A stretch of 64,000 bases of DNA from Paralvinella palmiformis (GCA_025642065.1 JAODUP010001204.1:180001-244000), one strand, 5' to 3'. Shown: positions 41,038-63,812, counted from the stretch's first letter. Notes: generated by a model from the letters alone, not told the origin. Numbers and translations: made by a program.

Positions 41038-41325
41038 TCCTGATCCACCGTCGCTCGCAATACCTGTTGTGACTCTTTGCAGCTTGTCTGTCCTTATTAA
41101 ACCATGGAAGCAGTGGTCTTCTTGACAGTTCCTTTGTCATTAACAGATCATACTCATATGCAAGGTTAATCAAAGTATAATTGTAGAGATCCACCAGATA
41201 ATCAATATCATCTGATGGATCTAATACCAGAGACGAAACCCGCAGATCAACAAGAAAAGCATCTTAGTCAATTGACTTATATATTCTGTATGAAATAACT
41301 TTTTGAAGAAACAATTTCTCTCTGT

Positions 41326-43063
41326 AAATATACATCAATGCTAATAAGAACATTATCAGAGAACAGGGAAGACACAGACACACACTCGTTACACAGACAC
41401 ATAGCCATCACGTCCTGTCAGATTATTAGTTTTGGGTATAAATTTACACCAACAGCCGTCCTTACAGTATCACAGCCCATAACACAAGACTTTAGCAGCG
41501 AAGATTATATCACATGTAATAATCCATATAAACTCATCTCAAATCCAATCTTTGCCTAATCAGTGCATTGCAAAATTATATGTCACAGGACCATGTATTT
41601 GGTAGAATAAACTTTAGGTACCAAGAGTAAACGGTTAATTTCCTAAACAAAATGTATACCAACATAAGATACTTTCCAAAACCAACAGAGGTGGCTTCCG
41701 AATGGAATAATACGACATAAAATTAGTCGTCCTCTTATCGACACTGATACATATGAGTCACATGTGATCAACGATCGTATGAATTTTCTTTTTCTTCATT
41801 TCATATCAACGGGAATCGTGTTTATTAATGAATACCGGGGTTTTTTTTCGGGGAAGATATCTGCCATGATAATTAAAGATTAAAAAATCAATTGATGCAA
41901 GAATTTCAGCTAATGTACTCGGACACGACCTCAACTACGATTCGAGTAAACACGATGTCGTCTTATTGATGAGATTATACGGGAAGTTGTCCGAGTCATT
42001 TTCGTAGCAACTTCAATTAAAACCTAGTTACAGACAATCAAACTGCCATTAGATTACTTTAGTTGTTAGACAGAGCCCGGGGCAACTCTATATAATATAT
42101 ACGCATTATCTGATTTGCACATTCGTTAATTGGGTTTAACTGCACAATTTGGCCCACACAATTTGGCATGCCATATTTGTTTTCCTTTTTCAATCAAGCA
42201 ATAGGCATAAAAGTCCATGATTCTAAGTGTTAAGACCTCACCGTGAAATGAAGAACAACTAATTTGTCATATTTATCATACACCAACAGATAGGAAGATG
42301 AGTTTGATTACAAAATGGATTTGACGCATTGCGGTATGTCCTAACAATTTAATAACAATAATAATAATTACAATAATAATAATTACAATTTCTATTCGGC
42401 CAATATCCCTAAAAAGAATCAAGCTCAGTGGCGCACCTAATACAGGTGTTAGGCGAACTCATAGTCCAGTCATGCAGATAGACACTGTATATTAATTATT
42501 GTTATCTTCACCATGTTTGACCTGAATATACGCAATGAAGCCTGTACATTAGTAAAGAGAAAGTCATTCTAATAGGAAGAACAGATCGTCCATGATAGCA
42601 CAGTTCAATTCACAAATATCTATATAAAGATACCGTTATATAATTGTGTATAAGACGAGGTTTCAATGCTTGAAATATGCACACCCCCCCCCCCCACATG
42701 TCTTATACACGAGTTAGTCGAAAAAATGCCGTATGGCCAGATGAGCGATAATAGGCAATATTTATTTTATGTTTCAGTTAAATCTACTCATGTTTCTACT
42801 AAACAGTTCAATTTAATTAGCAATTTTCAGCGACAGTTTTGTATTTTAATATCAGAATGATGATTAACTGTCTTTGACGATGTCTTTGGGTGTGAAATCA
42901 GTTTACATACACATATCTCTACCACTAGTTCGACGTTCCTAATAATTTCAACATGCCAGACCAAAAAGAAAAGGCCATTATTTGGACACGCACACACACG
43001 CCTACAATCACTAAAATACACACACATATACTCAAACACACACAAACAGAAACACAAACATAC
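41326..43063. other. Intergenic, no gene seen
   Basis: A C-run near 42686-42697, interrupted (AAT)n near 42355-42390 and CA-rich sequence at 42990-43060. No supported gene. Confidence 0.7.
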
Positions 43064-43111
<48 letters not shown>

Positions 43112-43371
43112 TATATTTAATAAAGCGCCCTTACTAGCAGAGCCATTCAAAGTCGCTGTACAAATAATATGTGATATAATAATACCCCAAATAATGTCTG
43201 CAAAAACCCTGTAATGATTTAAAAGATAATAATTATTTATCTGTAAAAGCGACCTTAAATAGGTGTGTTTTTAGAAGAGACTTAAAATTCCAAGAGACGA
43301 CGAATTTCTAATATTTGCCGGCAACTTATTCCACAAATTGGGGGCTGCAACACTAAACGCACAATCACCAT
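43064..43371 (-). mobile_element. 5'-truncated LINE 3' end, minus strand
   Basis: (AAT)n at 43064-43110 is the LINE tail. It is followed by the reverse complement of the 7.8-kb element's last 260 bases (AAGCGCCCTTACTAGCAG, AATAGGTGTGTTTTTAGAAG, GGGGGCTGCAACACTAAA). A typical severely truncated insertion. Confidence 0.92.
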
Positions 43372-43949
43372 ATACAAACACATACCCCCCCACACACACA
43401 CACACACGTTAGGTACTTCTCTGACGCTATGATTAGCCTAATTCAGACTATTATCCGTATTCATTACGAAAAATAATAATTACCGAGCTCGTGTTGTCAT
43501 TTATCGCTGATATAAAAGACTTAAATAGATATACAAGATTATTACTCTTTACTCTGATATTGAATTAATTATTATATTTTATTATTTATCAACGTAACCA
43601 TCCCATTAGGTTGTTACCTTTCAAGTTTTTGCGCGTAAGTTTACAGATATCAATTGGTTCCTCATCGAAGAAGCGATTCGAAACTTAGTATACAGCTGAT
43701 TGCAACTTTTATTCGGTAAGGCTAAACGTAATTAGCCCGAATAGCCAAATGACAATTAGCCAACTCTGCGTGTTTATTTGTCGCCGTGACCTGTGCGCTA
43801 TTTTTATCGTCAAGGATATAAGGAACACTGCACAACAAAGTGACCCGATATCGTCTTCTAAGAAGTTATAGACCAACAATAACCATAATTGTATTTGCAC
43901 GCCATTCTATATTCTATATGCCTCGATAGAACGGCTGTTTAATGTACCG

Positions 43950-45250
43950 CTCTATCTCGAAGTGGCGAGGGGGACATGTGTAAATTTCTGCTGTTGGTGA
44001 ATGTTTGGACATAGAAACTCCTATACGGTGTTTCTAACACTGACTCCTTGCGGACAGAAGGCGCTATTATCTACGTCTGAGCGAACTCTTGGGCAAGTCG
44101 CTCCGCGAAAGCAACAGAGATTAATTGATCTCGCCGGTAGAAGTTTTTCCGTTTGCCTTCTCTTTATCTTGACGAAAGATTGTTTGTGCTAAATGCACAC
44201 AAAGGCAACGTCTCGGGTTAAGCCGCGGCTAACAATTGTAATGCAAATAATCCTATGACACTTAGACACAGGTCGCAGGCATGAGGGGGGGTGGAGCCGC
44301 CTACTAATGCCCAATGAAGTGGCGCGGCCGCGTATTAAAGTCTTTGGCCCGTAATTCGTCGACGAGCGAGCGCCAGGCGTCGCACAACAGTTGGTGGTGG
44401 ATCGAACTATTCGGCACCGACGAGTTCGATGGAATCTACCGTCGGCACGAGCGCCAACAAGTAGTCCAGACGTAGGTACGGAGCAGACATACCATCCGGT
44501 CTCGCACACTGGCAACGGCTGGTGCTAATACTCGTTAGCCATTCCGATCCGTTGCGCCGATTATAGAGATCTGGCTAGGAGGATCGTCGATGTGGTCATC
44601 GACTTAATGTTCATCGGTCGTGGAGTGATTTTCGGCTAATGCGATTGAAGGCCCTCCGAGCCGAGGCGTTATTTAGGAGAATGCACTGTCGAACCAACTC
44701 GCGTTACGCGCATCGAAGGTAACACGTTCATTGGGGCGTAGCTGGAACGCGCTGCCCCTAATTACTCCGGCAACTCGGATCGACCTGTGGCCGATGTCAA
44801 ATGGAAGCCTATTTGCTCGCAGCGAGCGCGGAGACCTCCGACCGGGCAATCTCGTTATAGCATGTCACATACAAGCGCTGAGAAGGAATACCACCGACGG
44901 CGTTCCGATTAGAAGTCAATACGCCGTGTGGACACGCTAACGGATCCCGACTTGCGGAGGTCAGCCCGTCGACGCAGCGCCTCGCCCGCTTCTGTATGGA
45001 TTCCCCACCGAGGGAGCGAACGTATACGGGGAGGCCTTCGGCTACGTTTAAGGACTGTTCTGGGCGGCGTTCTCCGGGACAATGGCGTCATTGTTCTTCG
45101 TGATACCGTGACACTTGAGCAAAGGTTCGAGTCGTCACTGCCGTGTCGTATATTATCACCGCCGTCGTATATTATACTCGCTGGAGCGTTAGCTACGAGT
45201 CACTGATGGAGTAAACATGACTACACATGACTACTTCTGTTACGCTGTAT
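43950..45250. other. CpG-dense, GC-rich island without a recognised gene
   Basis: By eye this block is far richer in G+C and in CpG than the rest of the left 46 kb (for example GCGGCCGCG near 44322, and many CGTCGACG-like stretches). Arg-rich frames on both strands (44189-44515, 44909-45206) are what CpG-rich sequence gives by chance; no domain is visible. It could be an unmethylated regulatory or promoter region for a neighbour, or a non-coding transcript. Confidence 0.6.
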
Positions 45251-45527
45251 TATGGCGAAACTACGCAATGACGCTCGCAATAGTAACAACAACAACAACA
45301 ACGGCGCTCAGATACGATCTACACAGAACAGGTTTGTAAACAGTGAGAAAAAAAACATGTGGTTTTAGGTTGTTGTCATTGAAGTTGTTGTCGTTTCTTC
45401 TCACTGTACAGCCATTGATCTTACAGTTAGACCCTTTCAGTCTTGCTCGGGTAAATAGACATTCGTAGATCACGCACAGTATTACACGCGGGCACTCGTA
45501 CATAAACACACACACACACACACACAG

Positions 45528-45575
<48 letters not shown>

Positions 45576-46845
45576 GGGAAACTGGTGTACATGTATCACA
45601 GTGAGTGCGTATGTGTGTGTGTGTCAAACATATGTAATAGTCCACCACCGTAATATATATATATATATATGCGTGCGTGCGTGTGTGCGTGCGTGCGTGC
45701 GTGTGTTAATATACATATTTGAATATATATGTCAGATGTCAGCTTTTACTACGATTGTAAACACCTTCAGAAGTATACGATACCTTAGATAGAACTAAAG
45801 ACTTATAACTGATGAGCTATAATAATTATATTGATCCAACGTTAATTCTGTTCCTGACACTGTTAATCAGCATAAACAAAACATTAACACGGTAAGAAAT
45901 ACATGATAAAAGCTGAATAAGTCCTACATTACAAAGGTGCTTAGTTTGCGATGGAAAAACTTTATCCGCATCTATATATACATATATATATATATACTAT
46001 ATATATATATATATACATACACACTTCAATACATTTCTCTTCTATATTAAACATCCTAATATTAAAAATAGTTTTTCAATCCCAAGTTCTCTCCTGAATT
46101 CTTTACAAGTTGCATTCAAACTTTATGAATTATTGTGCCACTTCCTTTTCGATTTCTGACCCCCCCCACACACACACACACACCAGCACAGCTGTATATT
46201 CAGGTATATATATGTTGTAACTTGTACATCAACTAATTTGAGCTAATAAGCAATAACCTGTCATCTTCAATGTTGTCTATTATAGTCCAACCTATTCCAG
46301 GCTCCATATATTAGTAATATTAATATATCATATCAGAGGCGAGATTAAGTATTCACTTCTGACAGCAACAACAAATAACCTGTGTTTACCTGAGCCTCTC
46401 TAACCCATCTTGTTCTCATCCTATCTATGACCGCCTTCAACGGCATAAGTACACTAGATGTGTTAATGACAGTGTCAGAGTGTCTACACTTAACAGACCT
46501 TGGCGATAAATACCTATTTGATACCGTCCATAAGACGTTAACAGTTCGCTTAAGAATAGTGACAAAAGGACACCTGCTAGAGACATAGAGAGAGAGAGAG
46601 AGAGATAGAAAGAGAGATAGATAGATAGATAGATAGACAAAGGGAGAGAGAGAGATAGAGAGAGAGAGAAAGACGATAATTTGTGTTAATGGAAAATTGT
46701 CGCCTCTTGTGTGACCCTCTTAACGCATATTAACTATATCTGGGTGGGATTCTTCTAGTTATTATCTTATTGCTAAATGATACCTAGAGCGCTCGGATAG
46801 AGCGTTCAGATGGTGTACTGATGGCGTTGTTATAACATCGACGCG
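45251..46845. other. Intergenic upstream of the nine-exon gene
   Basis: (CA)n/(TA)n at 45507-45573, a short (TA)n and TGCG-rich stretch at 45653-45706, (TA)n near 45971-46013 and GA/GATA tracts at 46588-46671. CpG content rises again from about 46790 just before the start codon. Confidence 0.65.
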
Positions 46846-56820
<9,975 letters not shown>

Positions 56821-57251
56821 CTATCATTTCACGTTGTATGATGATATTACGACTCCATTATGATGATGTTGCTATGACATTATGACGGCCTTTGGTTGAA
56901 AGGAATATCAGACGGTGTATGCCTTGTTTGATCGTACACTGGGTGTTTACACTTTTTTGTTGTTAGAACGAGTGGCCATGATATGCGCTTATAACTCACC
57001 ACGTGTTTTTCTTGTATAGTATCAATGCAGATAAATTGAAATTGTTTCAGCTCTTGTTGAATTTATCATCTATCGAGGTGTGTGCTATATGAATTGCATG
57101 CTCGTGTGTAAATGTGAAGGTGGATGAGTGGACGCAGATAGGAGTGACTTTTCCGAAGGCTTTCACCTAACAATGTTCCATAATGGACGTGTTAACCCTC
57201 GGAGCGTCATTAAGGAATGTTCGCCTGGTGATCTTCTGACAGATTTGTTCA

Positions 57252-57257
57252 AATAAA
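57252..57257 (+). terminator. Poly(A) signal of the nine-exon gene
   Basis: AATAAA 432 bases after the stop codon, followed by a T-rich stretch (TTCTTTTTTATT). It fits as the 3' end of the transcript. Confidence 0.6.
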
Positions 57258-57366
57258 GTTCTTTTTTATTCAAATTTATCATTTTGCTTCATCATTTTGT
57301 AAACTAAACGTACGCCTAATTTAAATAAGACGAAATATGTAGATATCTTTACTATGTTAATCTGCC

Positions 57367-58324
57367 TGGTTGTAGGATGTTTTGGCCACGGATGTCTCAG
57401 TCAAGGCATGCACCCCTGGATGTTTTGACCTCGGAAAACATTCGGATGGACGTTTTGGCTATATCACATTTTGTTAATATGATTTAATTTGATAATTATA
57501 AGCGTAAATTGTAAATATGGATAATTTAAAAGTATTTAGAAGCCATGTGTGTTTTAATTGTGTAAAATACATTTAATTTAGAAGCCACCTTTGTCACTAA
57601 ATGTGAAACTCAAACTCTGGAATACAAAGGGATCTGCTTTTTACAAATTTCTTTGAAGAGGCCATTGAAGAGTAAGAGGTGATTGCAGTTGGATTGTGTC
57701 GAGTATGTCACTAGTTCAGAAACTCAAACTCAAATACAAAGGGATTTGCGTTAAAAGAATTAACTGATAGGGCAATTGGTGAGTGAAATTGATTACACAA
57801 TAATTCACCCCGATCTATCAATAAACCGTGGAAATTAAACCGAATTAGAATTGTTTTGCTTATATAATATGGCCAAAACATCCACCTTGAATATTACCGT
57901 GACCAATACGTCCACCTTGAATATTACCGTGACCAAAACGTCCACCTTGAATATTACCGTGACCAAAACATCCACCTTGAATATTACCGTGACCAAAACG
58001 TCCACCTTGAATATTACCGTGACCAAAACGTCCACCTTGAATAGTACCGTGACCAAAACGTCCACCTTAAATATTACCGTGACCAAAACATCCACCTTGA
58101 ATATTACCGTGACCAAAACGTCCACCTTGAATATTACCGTGACCAAAACGTCCACCTTGAATATTACCGTGACCAAAACGTCCACCTTGAATATTACCGT
58201 GACCAAAACGTCCACCTTGAATAGTACCGTGACCAAAACGTCCACCTTAAATATTACTCTGACCAAAACGCCCGGGGGTGCATGCCGTGGCCGAAACATC
58301 TTTGGCCAAAACGTCCGTCTACCA
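57367..58324. mobile_element. TIR element with internal 30-bp tandem array
   Basis: The left end 57367-57431 and the reverse complement of 58263-58324 align along about 62 bp (shared GGCATGCACCCC, GGAYGTTTTGGCCA, GTTTTGRYC). Between them lie a unique stretch and the 30-bp array. No transposase is present, so it would be a non-autonomous MITE-like element. No clear target-site duplication was seen. Confidence 0.7.
57873..58262. repeat. 30-bp minisatellite, 13 indel-free copies
   Basis: Units start every 30 bases from 57873 with CCAAAACGTCCACCTTGAAT and end in ACCGTGA. Variants are substitutions only. Units 5-7 and 11-13 share the same substitutions (TAGT, then CCTTAAA), pointing to a 180-bp block duplication. 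Since 30 is divisible by 3, both strands are open for over 450 bases (TKTSTLNITV or VFKVDVLVTV repeats), but nothing shows these are genes. Confidence 0.96.
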
Positions 58325-58343
58325 ATCTACTCAGAAGGATTGG

Positions 58344-58535
58344 TGATGATGATTGATGATTGGTGTTTTACGGCCACTTTTGTGCACAAGGTAGGCTAAA
58401 TGATCCGAGCAACCACCAAAGGTAATGAGACGAACTGAAAGACAAAACAACCTTCAGATATGCCAACGCCGGGATTCGAACACGGATGGTAGTGATCTGT
58501 GGTCCAACACACTACCGCTAGACCACGTAAGCGCC
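58344..58535 (-). mobile_element. tRNA-derived SINE (family S), copy 7, full-length with TSD
   Basis: Perfect 14-bp duplications CTCAGAAGGATTGG at 58330-58343 and 58536-58549. Minus-strand head TGGTCTAGCGG (box A) and GTTCGAATC (box B), (ATC)n tail. It inserted at the edge of the TIR/minisatellite element. Confidence 0.95.
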
Positions 58536-58549
58536 CTCAGAAGGATTGG

Positions 58550-59250
58550 CCCTGACGTTGCGTAGCTAAGTGGGGAATTAAACTGACGCTTACAGTGAAT
58601 GAGGTTGGATTACAGAGAACTGTGTAAGTTTCCCAACTAAGGCAGAAACACATTCTGTCTAATTGTGAAAACTGAACTGTCTTCGGCATATATCTTATTC
58701 TGTATAATACTACCTGTGTCTGGTAACGATGTGCTATTTGCGTAAAGTCTTTACAGCTCTACGTCAGTTAATTGGCTATGCATCATTTCTGATATAGATT
58801 CAGATATAATTATAGCACGTGCATTTCCAGTCAGCGAATGATATGAAACCGTATTTCGCTACCACATAAATCGATTTCTTTTTGTACAAGCTACTGGATT
58901 CTAGTAAAATTCATCAGCACCAATCGATGATCCAGACTCCCATCTTTTCACAGGTCGTAGTAGACATGAAATAGTTTTAACTTGTGACATTATCGAATCG
59001 GATTAATCTTCGGACGGCTATATAAAAGCAGTATGTGAGGGTGTAATAAAGCGCCATTACAGACAAATCAATGGCATGCACATTAAAACTACACATCCAC
59101 ACGAATTGTACTTGATATATGTTGAATATTTAATATACCACCGTAACTAACGATATAAAGATAATTAACATAAGATGTCACCAAGCGCGCTCACACATAG
59201 ACACACACACACAGAGAGAGACACACACACGTGCGTGCGTGCACACACAT

Positions 59251-59310
<60 letters not shown>

Positions 59311-60544
59311 ACGGTAGTGTGGTGTCAAATGGTATGTTTTAACATGCTTCCACTTTTGTACTGAGCTTGCATGAAGCCGCTTTCCGGTGAGCGTGGCTTT
59401 TGTCACATACGAAAAGCATAGGTCTACGTATATGTGCATCCTAAAACACACATTGCCCGTGTCCGACATCACACCTATTTAGATCCAGACTCCTTTATTA
59501 AGCAAATGTAAGAAAGTTATATCCTTATTCTAACATATTTAATTCTATTAGCTTTGCTATGTATAATGTAGAATCTATATTGTTGTCCTCTTATGTGGTC
59601 TGACGAAAAGACCTATAGATTCATACAATGCTGCTTGGTGGATTTATATTCTTGTAGTCGTTCGTTACTTCGGCAGGCATCTCCATGAGTATTAAGTTGA
59701 GGAGAGAGGTTTTTCCATATTATGAGTAACTAGGTTACACTGATATAGGAAAGCTATTGAATGTATAGCTATTATAATCCCTACGTGTCATTAGCAGTAT
59801 CGGAGATCTGCCTGAAATCCGCTGTTCTGACTATAGGTCAAATAGATGGTAGTAGCTATATTAAAGCCGGATATGGGCTTTAATATAGCTACCACCACAC
59901 CTAACTGCATATAATTAGGGACGCTAAACTAGGCGTGGATGAATGTTCACTTACTATTGAACAGACACCTATAAGGTTTAGTGTTAGGGTCGAGTGAAAT
60001 AAAGTATTTACTCAGGTTTTAGACGATATTTCGTTCTAGTCCAGTAATAATCCATTGTGTGGTATTGCTACTTTTTATAGCTAGATCACTTCAATGCTTC
60101 CATATGGAGGTGGTGTGCATTGTATCACGTGTTCAGCAAACTGTAATTTTGGTTAATGCGCCGAGGGCCTATAAAAGGCCTAGGCTTTCAAGTTATTTTC
60201 TGCAGTAAGTCAGCTAAAATACTTCCCTATCACGTGATCGATGTCATTCATGGAAATTCAAATAAGGTTTTAACACAGCGTACTTATCCATAACCTATAA
60301 CATTAACATTGGTTATTTAGTAATCTGTATGTCATGTAGTATACATAAATTAGAGAAATTTATATTTAATTCACGTTTAATTGGATACTATAACAATCAC
60401 AATTGTACGTGTATGGTTTCATCTGTTCGTTTCTATAAAAGCATGCCAGTTATAGGTATATCAATTCACGGTTATTATTTGTGTTTAACTACTTAGAACA
60501 AAAACTTCGCATGGCATGTATAGTAAAGCGATTGGGTCTCAGAT
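58550..60544. other. Intergenic, no gene seen
   Basis: CA-rich and (TA)n sequence at 59201-59307 and a 21-bp stem hairpin at 59848-59896. No gene supported. Confidence 0.7.
59848..59896. other. Perfect-looking hairpin, 21-bp stem with 7-nt loop
   Basis: Left arm 59848-59868 (ending CTATATTAAAGCC) pairs with 59876-59896 with one mismatch; the loop is GGATATG. Confidence 0.85.
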
Positions 60545-60672
60545 GATAATGGTTGATATTTTACGGCCACCTTTGTGCACATGGTAGGTTGAATAGAAGT
60601 CCCAACGGTAATGAAGCGAAGTCAAAGATGAAACACCCCTCATATATGTCCACGCCGCGATTCGAATCTTGC
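60545..60672 (-). mobile_element. tRNA-derived SINE (family S), copy 8, truncated head
   Basis: Body with TTTTACGGCCACCTTTGTGC and a degenerate box B (GATTCGAATC on the + strand). The tRNA 5' half is missing. Confidence 0.82.
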
Positions 60673-62686
60673 TCTGTTGGAGAGAAATTAGAAATGATCA
60701 AGATAAAACAACGTGAATGACAAACCGGAGGATCCACCAATAATGGCATTCTAGACTCTACCATTCGTGGATGGGATAATTTAATCCAACTAACCACACA
60801 ATCGTCACAAGGCAGTTTGAGATAGAAGAAACTGACAGCGTTTTTTAAAGAAAAATAGGGGAATAAAGGAATGGGCCAATAAACTTATTTCTTAATATGC
60901 TGAATTTAAACAAATAGTTTATTCTCTTTTTGTGTTCCAAATCTCCCCTTTCCAAGCACCGGGAAGAGATATAATATCACATAATTTAACACAAGAATAA
61001 AAAATTATTTAATGACCAATATAGTGACTACCTGTGATTGGATTTCCTGCTTATGAATTCATGTGATCTAGCATTTAGGTGGGCAACGTGGCTATACCAG
61101 TGTTTATAGGTTTTTTTTCACAGTTCATTGTTCTAATTACATTAAAACTGTTGTTTATATACAAAAATACAATAAGGTATCGATTAGTATCCTAAATTAT
61201 GTTCTCAAATAGAAAAAAGGGAGTAAATGGCCAAGCTAAACTCCATATCAGAAAAATTGTTATAATGGAGCCATACTGTACTTCACCTAAAGCAATATTT
61301 TGGTTTATTCGTTTATAATATTTCAGCAATTGGCGTTCACGTTTATAATAACCGTTTGCTCCCATATTGCCCTGAGCGTCAGTCAATACCTATGTCTGTT
61401 TATTCAACCGAGTCCTAGCCCAAGCTAGGGGACTTACACTGCATGGATTCCTTAGATATGGACTATAGTTGTCACCGATGTAATATTTATATGTACTTCA
61501 GTTAATCCCATTTCCATCCCGCTCCCGGAAAGATATCCTTATGTAAGACCTTACCTGAATGGAGAAACAAAACAACAAGGTGTAACATGAAGGCGATTTG
61601 ATGATAGCAATCCAACTATTTCTATCTTTTTACTTAAAAATATCCATCGATATCTCAACCGAAAATGTTCCCTATCAATCATTTCCAGACTGTCGATCAG
61701 TCGTCATCAGAATCTTGTATGAAAGAGTACGGAAGCGAGGCTCTCCAGCAGTGTACTGCATTATCTCTTCCAAGATTGTACCTGCATTGGTGGACTATTC
61801 TATCTGCCCATTAAATGTTTTGCTCCTATTCGCTACTATCATTGAGGATTAGTTTCTTATCCATTTATTCTAGAGGACACTAATGGTTAGAATTAGCAAC
61901 GGTATCAAATAGAGGATATTTCATACAACGGCCTGTCATCGGTATACATTCATCTCTCTAGGCTAATCACCAGGTGCTAAACTGCGACGTTTGATCGTTT
62001 ATAATCTGAAATAGCATAATCGACTAGACGATCAGAAGCCGACCAGCACAAAATGTCACACATTTTAAACTGACGCTAGCTTGCTCGTTTGCTTTAGGAT
62101 ACAACAATCATTTGAAATATATTATCCTTCAATATACATAGGCTATATATTGGAAAGACTACTAACCGGCCATTAAAAGATGTATAAACATTAACAGTGT
62201 TTTTATAGAAAAATATGTAAAACTATTCCGAATGGTCAGAAGAATGGCAAGAATCAGTTGTTCATTGTCAAACTGTTGACTTTGTGATCCCAATCCTTAA
62301 AACCCCCATTTAAGCATTAATCATCATTATTCGCTGTGGTAAAATGTTTCCGTAACAGTCTGATGTATGATGGTATATAATTCCATATTTATGTACCTTC
62401 TTCACGGTGGCTGCAATATACATTCCATCAATTTGAAATTTCTTTCGTTCGATCTGCCATCTTTTGTTTGGTTGTTCATCAAGTTATTCATCTGTAGATT
62501 GACAAAATAATTTGATTGCGTTCGTTTAGTTAGAGATCGAAGGTCAGATAAAACCAGTCACAAAGAAGTCATCACATAAAAACATTATTATGTAATATAC
62601 GTCTGAGTGTGAATATAGAGACGGATCAGCAGACAGATAGACTCATTCACATAGATACATGCATATATACGTTTATATTAAAAATT

Positions 62687-62759
<73 letters not shown>

Positions 62760-62930
62760 AGAAAAATAATTAGATTGCCATAGAAAGATAGAAAGACAGA
62801 CATAAAGATATTGAAACAGACAGTCGTTCCAATGTAGAGTAGGAGAGATAGCTGTCCATAAATAAATAACGACACACATTGATAAACAGACAAAGAAGAG
62901 CATCGCGTTCGTATAACGGATAATGTACGC
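60673..62930. other. Intergenic, no gene called
   Basis: A 126-base open stretch with a good acceptor (61689-61814) was considered and not accepted. (TA)n/(GA)n at 62689-62759. Nothing else recognised. Confidence 0.65.
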
Positions 62931-63737
62931 AGCAGGCCGTCGAACGACGCAATGTTTACACGCGAAAAACTGGGTAAATATTGAAATCTATCAACGACTA
63001 CGTCGGAGGAGCGCGGACGGACCTCGGGCCGGGCTCAGGGATGTGACGTCCTCGCTCTGAGTAACATCGATACGGCCGGCTGACGTTATCAGCGTGCCGG
63101 CGTCGTCAAAGGAATGACTTCGATTTTATCGACGTCACGAGCAGCGTTCGTCATGGGACATTGTTCCCCGGACGAAGCCGCCCATACATAATTCACAACC
63201 GAAAGCCGAGCTCTAGAACGTAGCGGGGCGCGCTCCGAGGAAGATACAGGTGACACATCGGTTCGGGATCAATATGAACTTATTTGTCCCCGGCCGGCTC
63301 CCTACAACAATAGATCTGTTCAGGTGGAGAGGGGGTGATTCTTGGTCCAATTGCGTATTCCGAAGGAGGCTGGGTTTTTTGTGATGTGATGAGGTTCTCG
63401 CTGTGATTATCAGTCTGTGGACACGGTAACTGGCTGTACCTGAGGATAAGGTAATCAGCTGAGGTCGGTGTCATCATCCTCTGACAACGGTGTTCTGTAT
63501 CGAGAGTTAACCGTCGACATATCCGTCATGGGATGGGATACCTCAATCCAGAAAATAATGACCATACCGAAATAGAACCGGAGGAAACTAAATTGAGAAG
63601 ATCCGGATTAACGGACAATCGGTTTGACCTTCTAGAGGAATCGATCCAATTTGGATAAACGGACAGTAGCATACACCACTTTGTCGTTTTGTTGTTCGTA
63701 GTTTGAGCTTGAACGGGCCAGTCATCGGAGCGTAAAT
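62930..63737 (+). promoter_or_regulatory. CpG-rich putative promoter/5' UTR with CRE-like sites
   Basis: A GC- and CpG-rich block (strongest 62995-63245) just upstream of a likely first coding exon. It includes TGACGTC at 63044-63050 and GACGTCA at 63131-63137, each 7 of 8 bases of a CREB/ATF site. No TATA box is convincing. Promoter function is inferred from position and composition. Confidence 0.5.
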
Positions 63738-63812
63738 ATGTTGACCAAACCAGATATGTGGGAGAGCGAAGAATTTAGGAGAAAGTTCTCCAGGATTCCC
63801 AAATCCTTACAG
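63738..63812 (+). CDS. Putative first coding exon of a gene running off the window
   Basis: ATG at 63738 after an in-frame TAG at 63699, then 25 codons (starts MLTKPDMWESEEF, ends SRIPKSLQ) to a strong donor CAG|GTAAGT at 63813, phase 0. Charged, protein-like composition. The next exon is not in the remaining 190 bases, which hold a short (CA)n array. I do not recognise the protein. Support comes from start, donor and the CpG-rich upstream block only. Confidence 0.55.

Larger units (their letters stand above)
39515..41325 (-). mobile_element. L2/CR1-type LINE, minus strand, internally deleted
   Basis: Reading on the minus strand from right to left: endonuclease/linker (SRRPLLPWFNKDRQAAKSH near 41.1 kb), KRQTVLPKIINTDK, STLSQGIPLVEESCMSM, then a jump that loses most of the RT palm including the YADD box, then NLEHCF, NIKYLATPHCTKSLKTPA, FKRIQNR and LQNLHWLPI. 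It is related to the 7.8-kb LINE. The copy is interrupted by a SINE (40180-40357) and a (CA)n array (40993-41035). It directly abuts the (ATT)n tail of the previous fragment. Confidence 0.88.

Noticed and set aside
44189..45206. Arg-rich open frames on both strands in the CpG-rich block
   Set aside because: Frames on both strands with Arg-rich composition are expected from CpG-dense sequence; no domain visible.
57873..58262. CRISPR-like regularly spaced array
   Set aside because: Repeats are directly adjacent with no unique spacers, and the genome is eukaryotic: a minisatellite.
57851..58399. Overlapping long open frames on both strands (182 and 154 codons)
   Set aside because: They exist only because a 30-bp unit without stops is repeated in frame; no start context, splice signals or family motif supports a protein.
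61689..61814. 42-codon open stretch after a good splice acceptor (TTTCCAG), ending in TAA
   Set aside because: Reads like a terminal exon, but no upstream exon with matching phase was found and one good acceptor is expected by chance.
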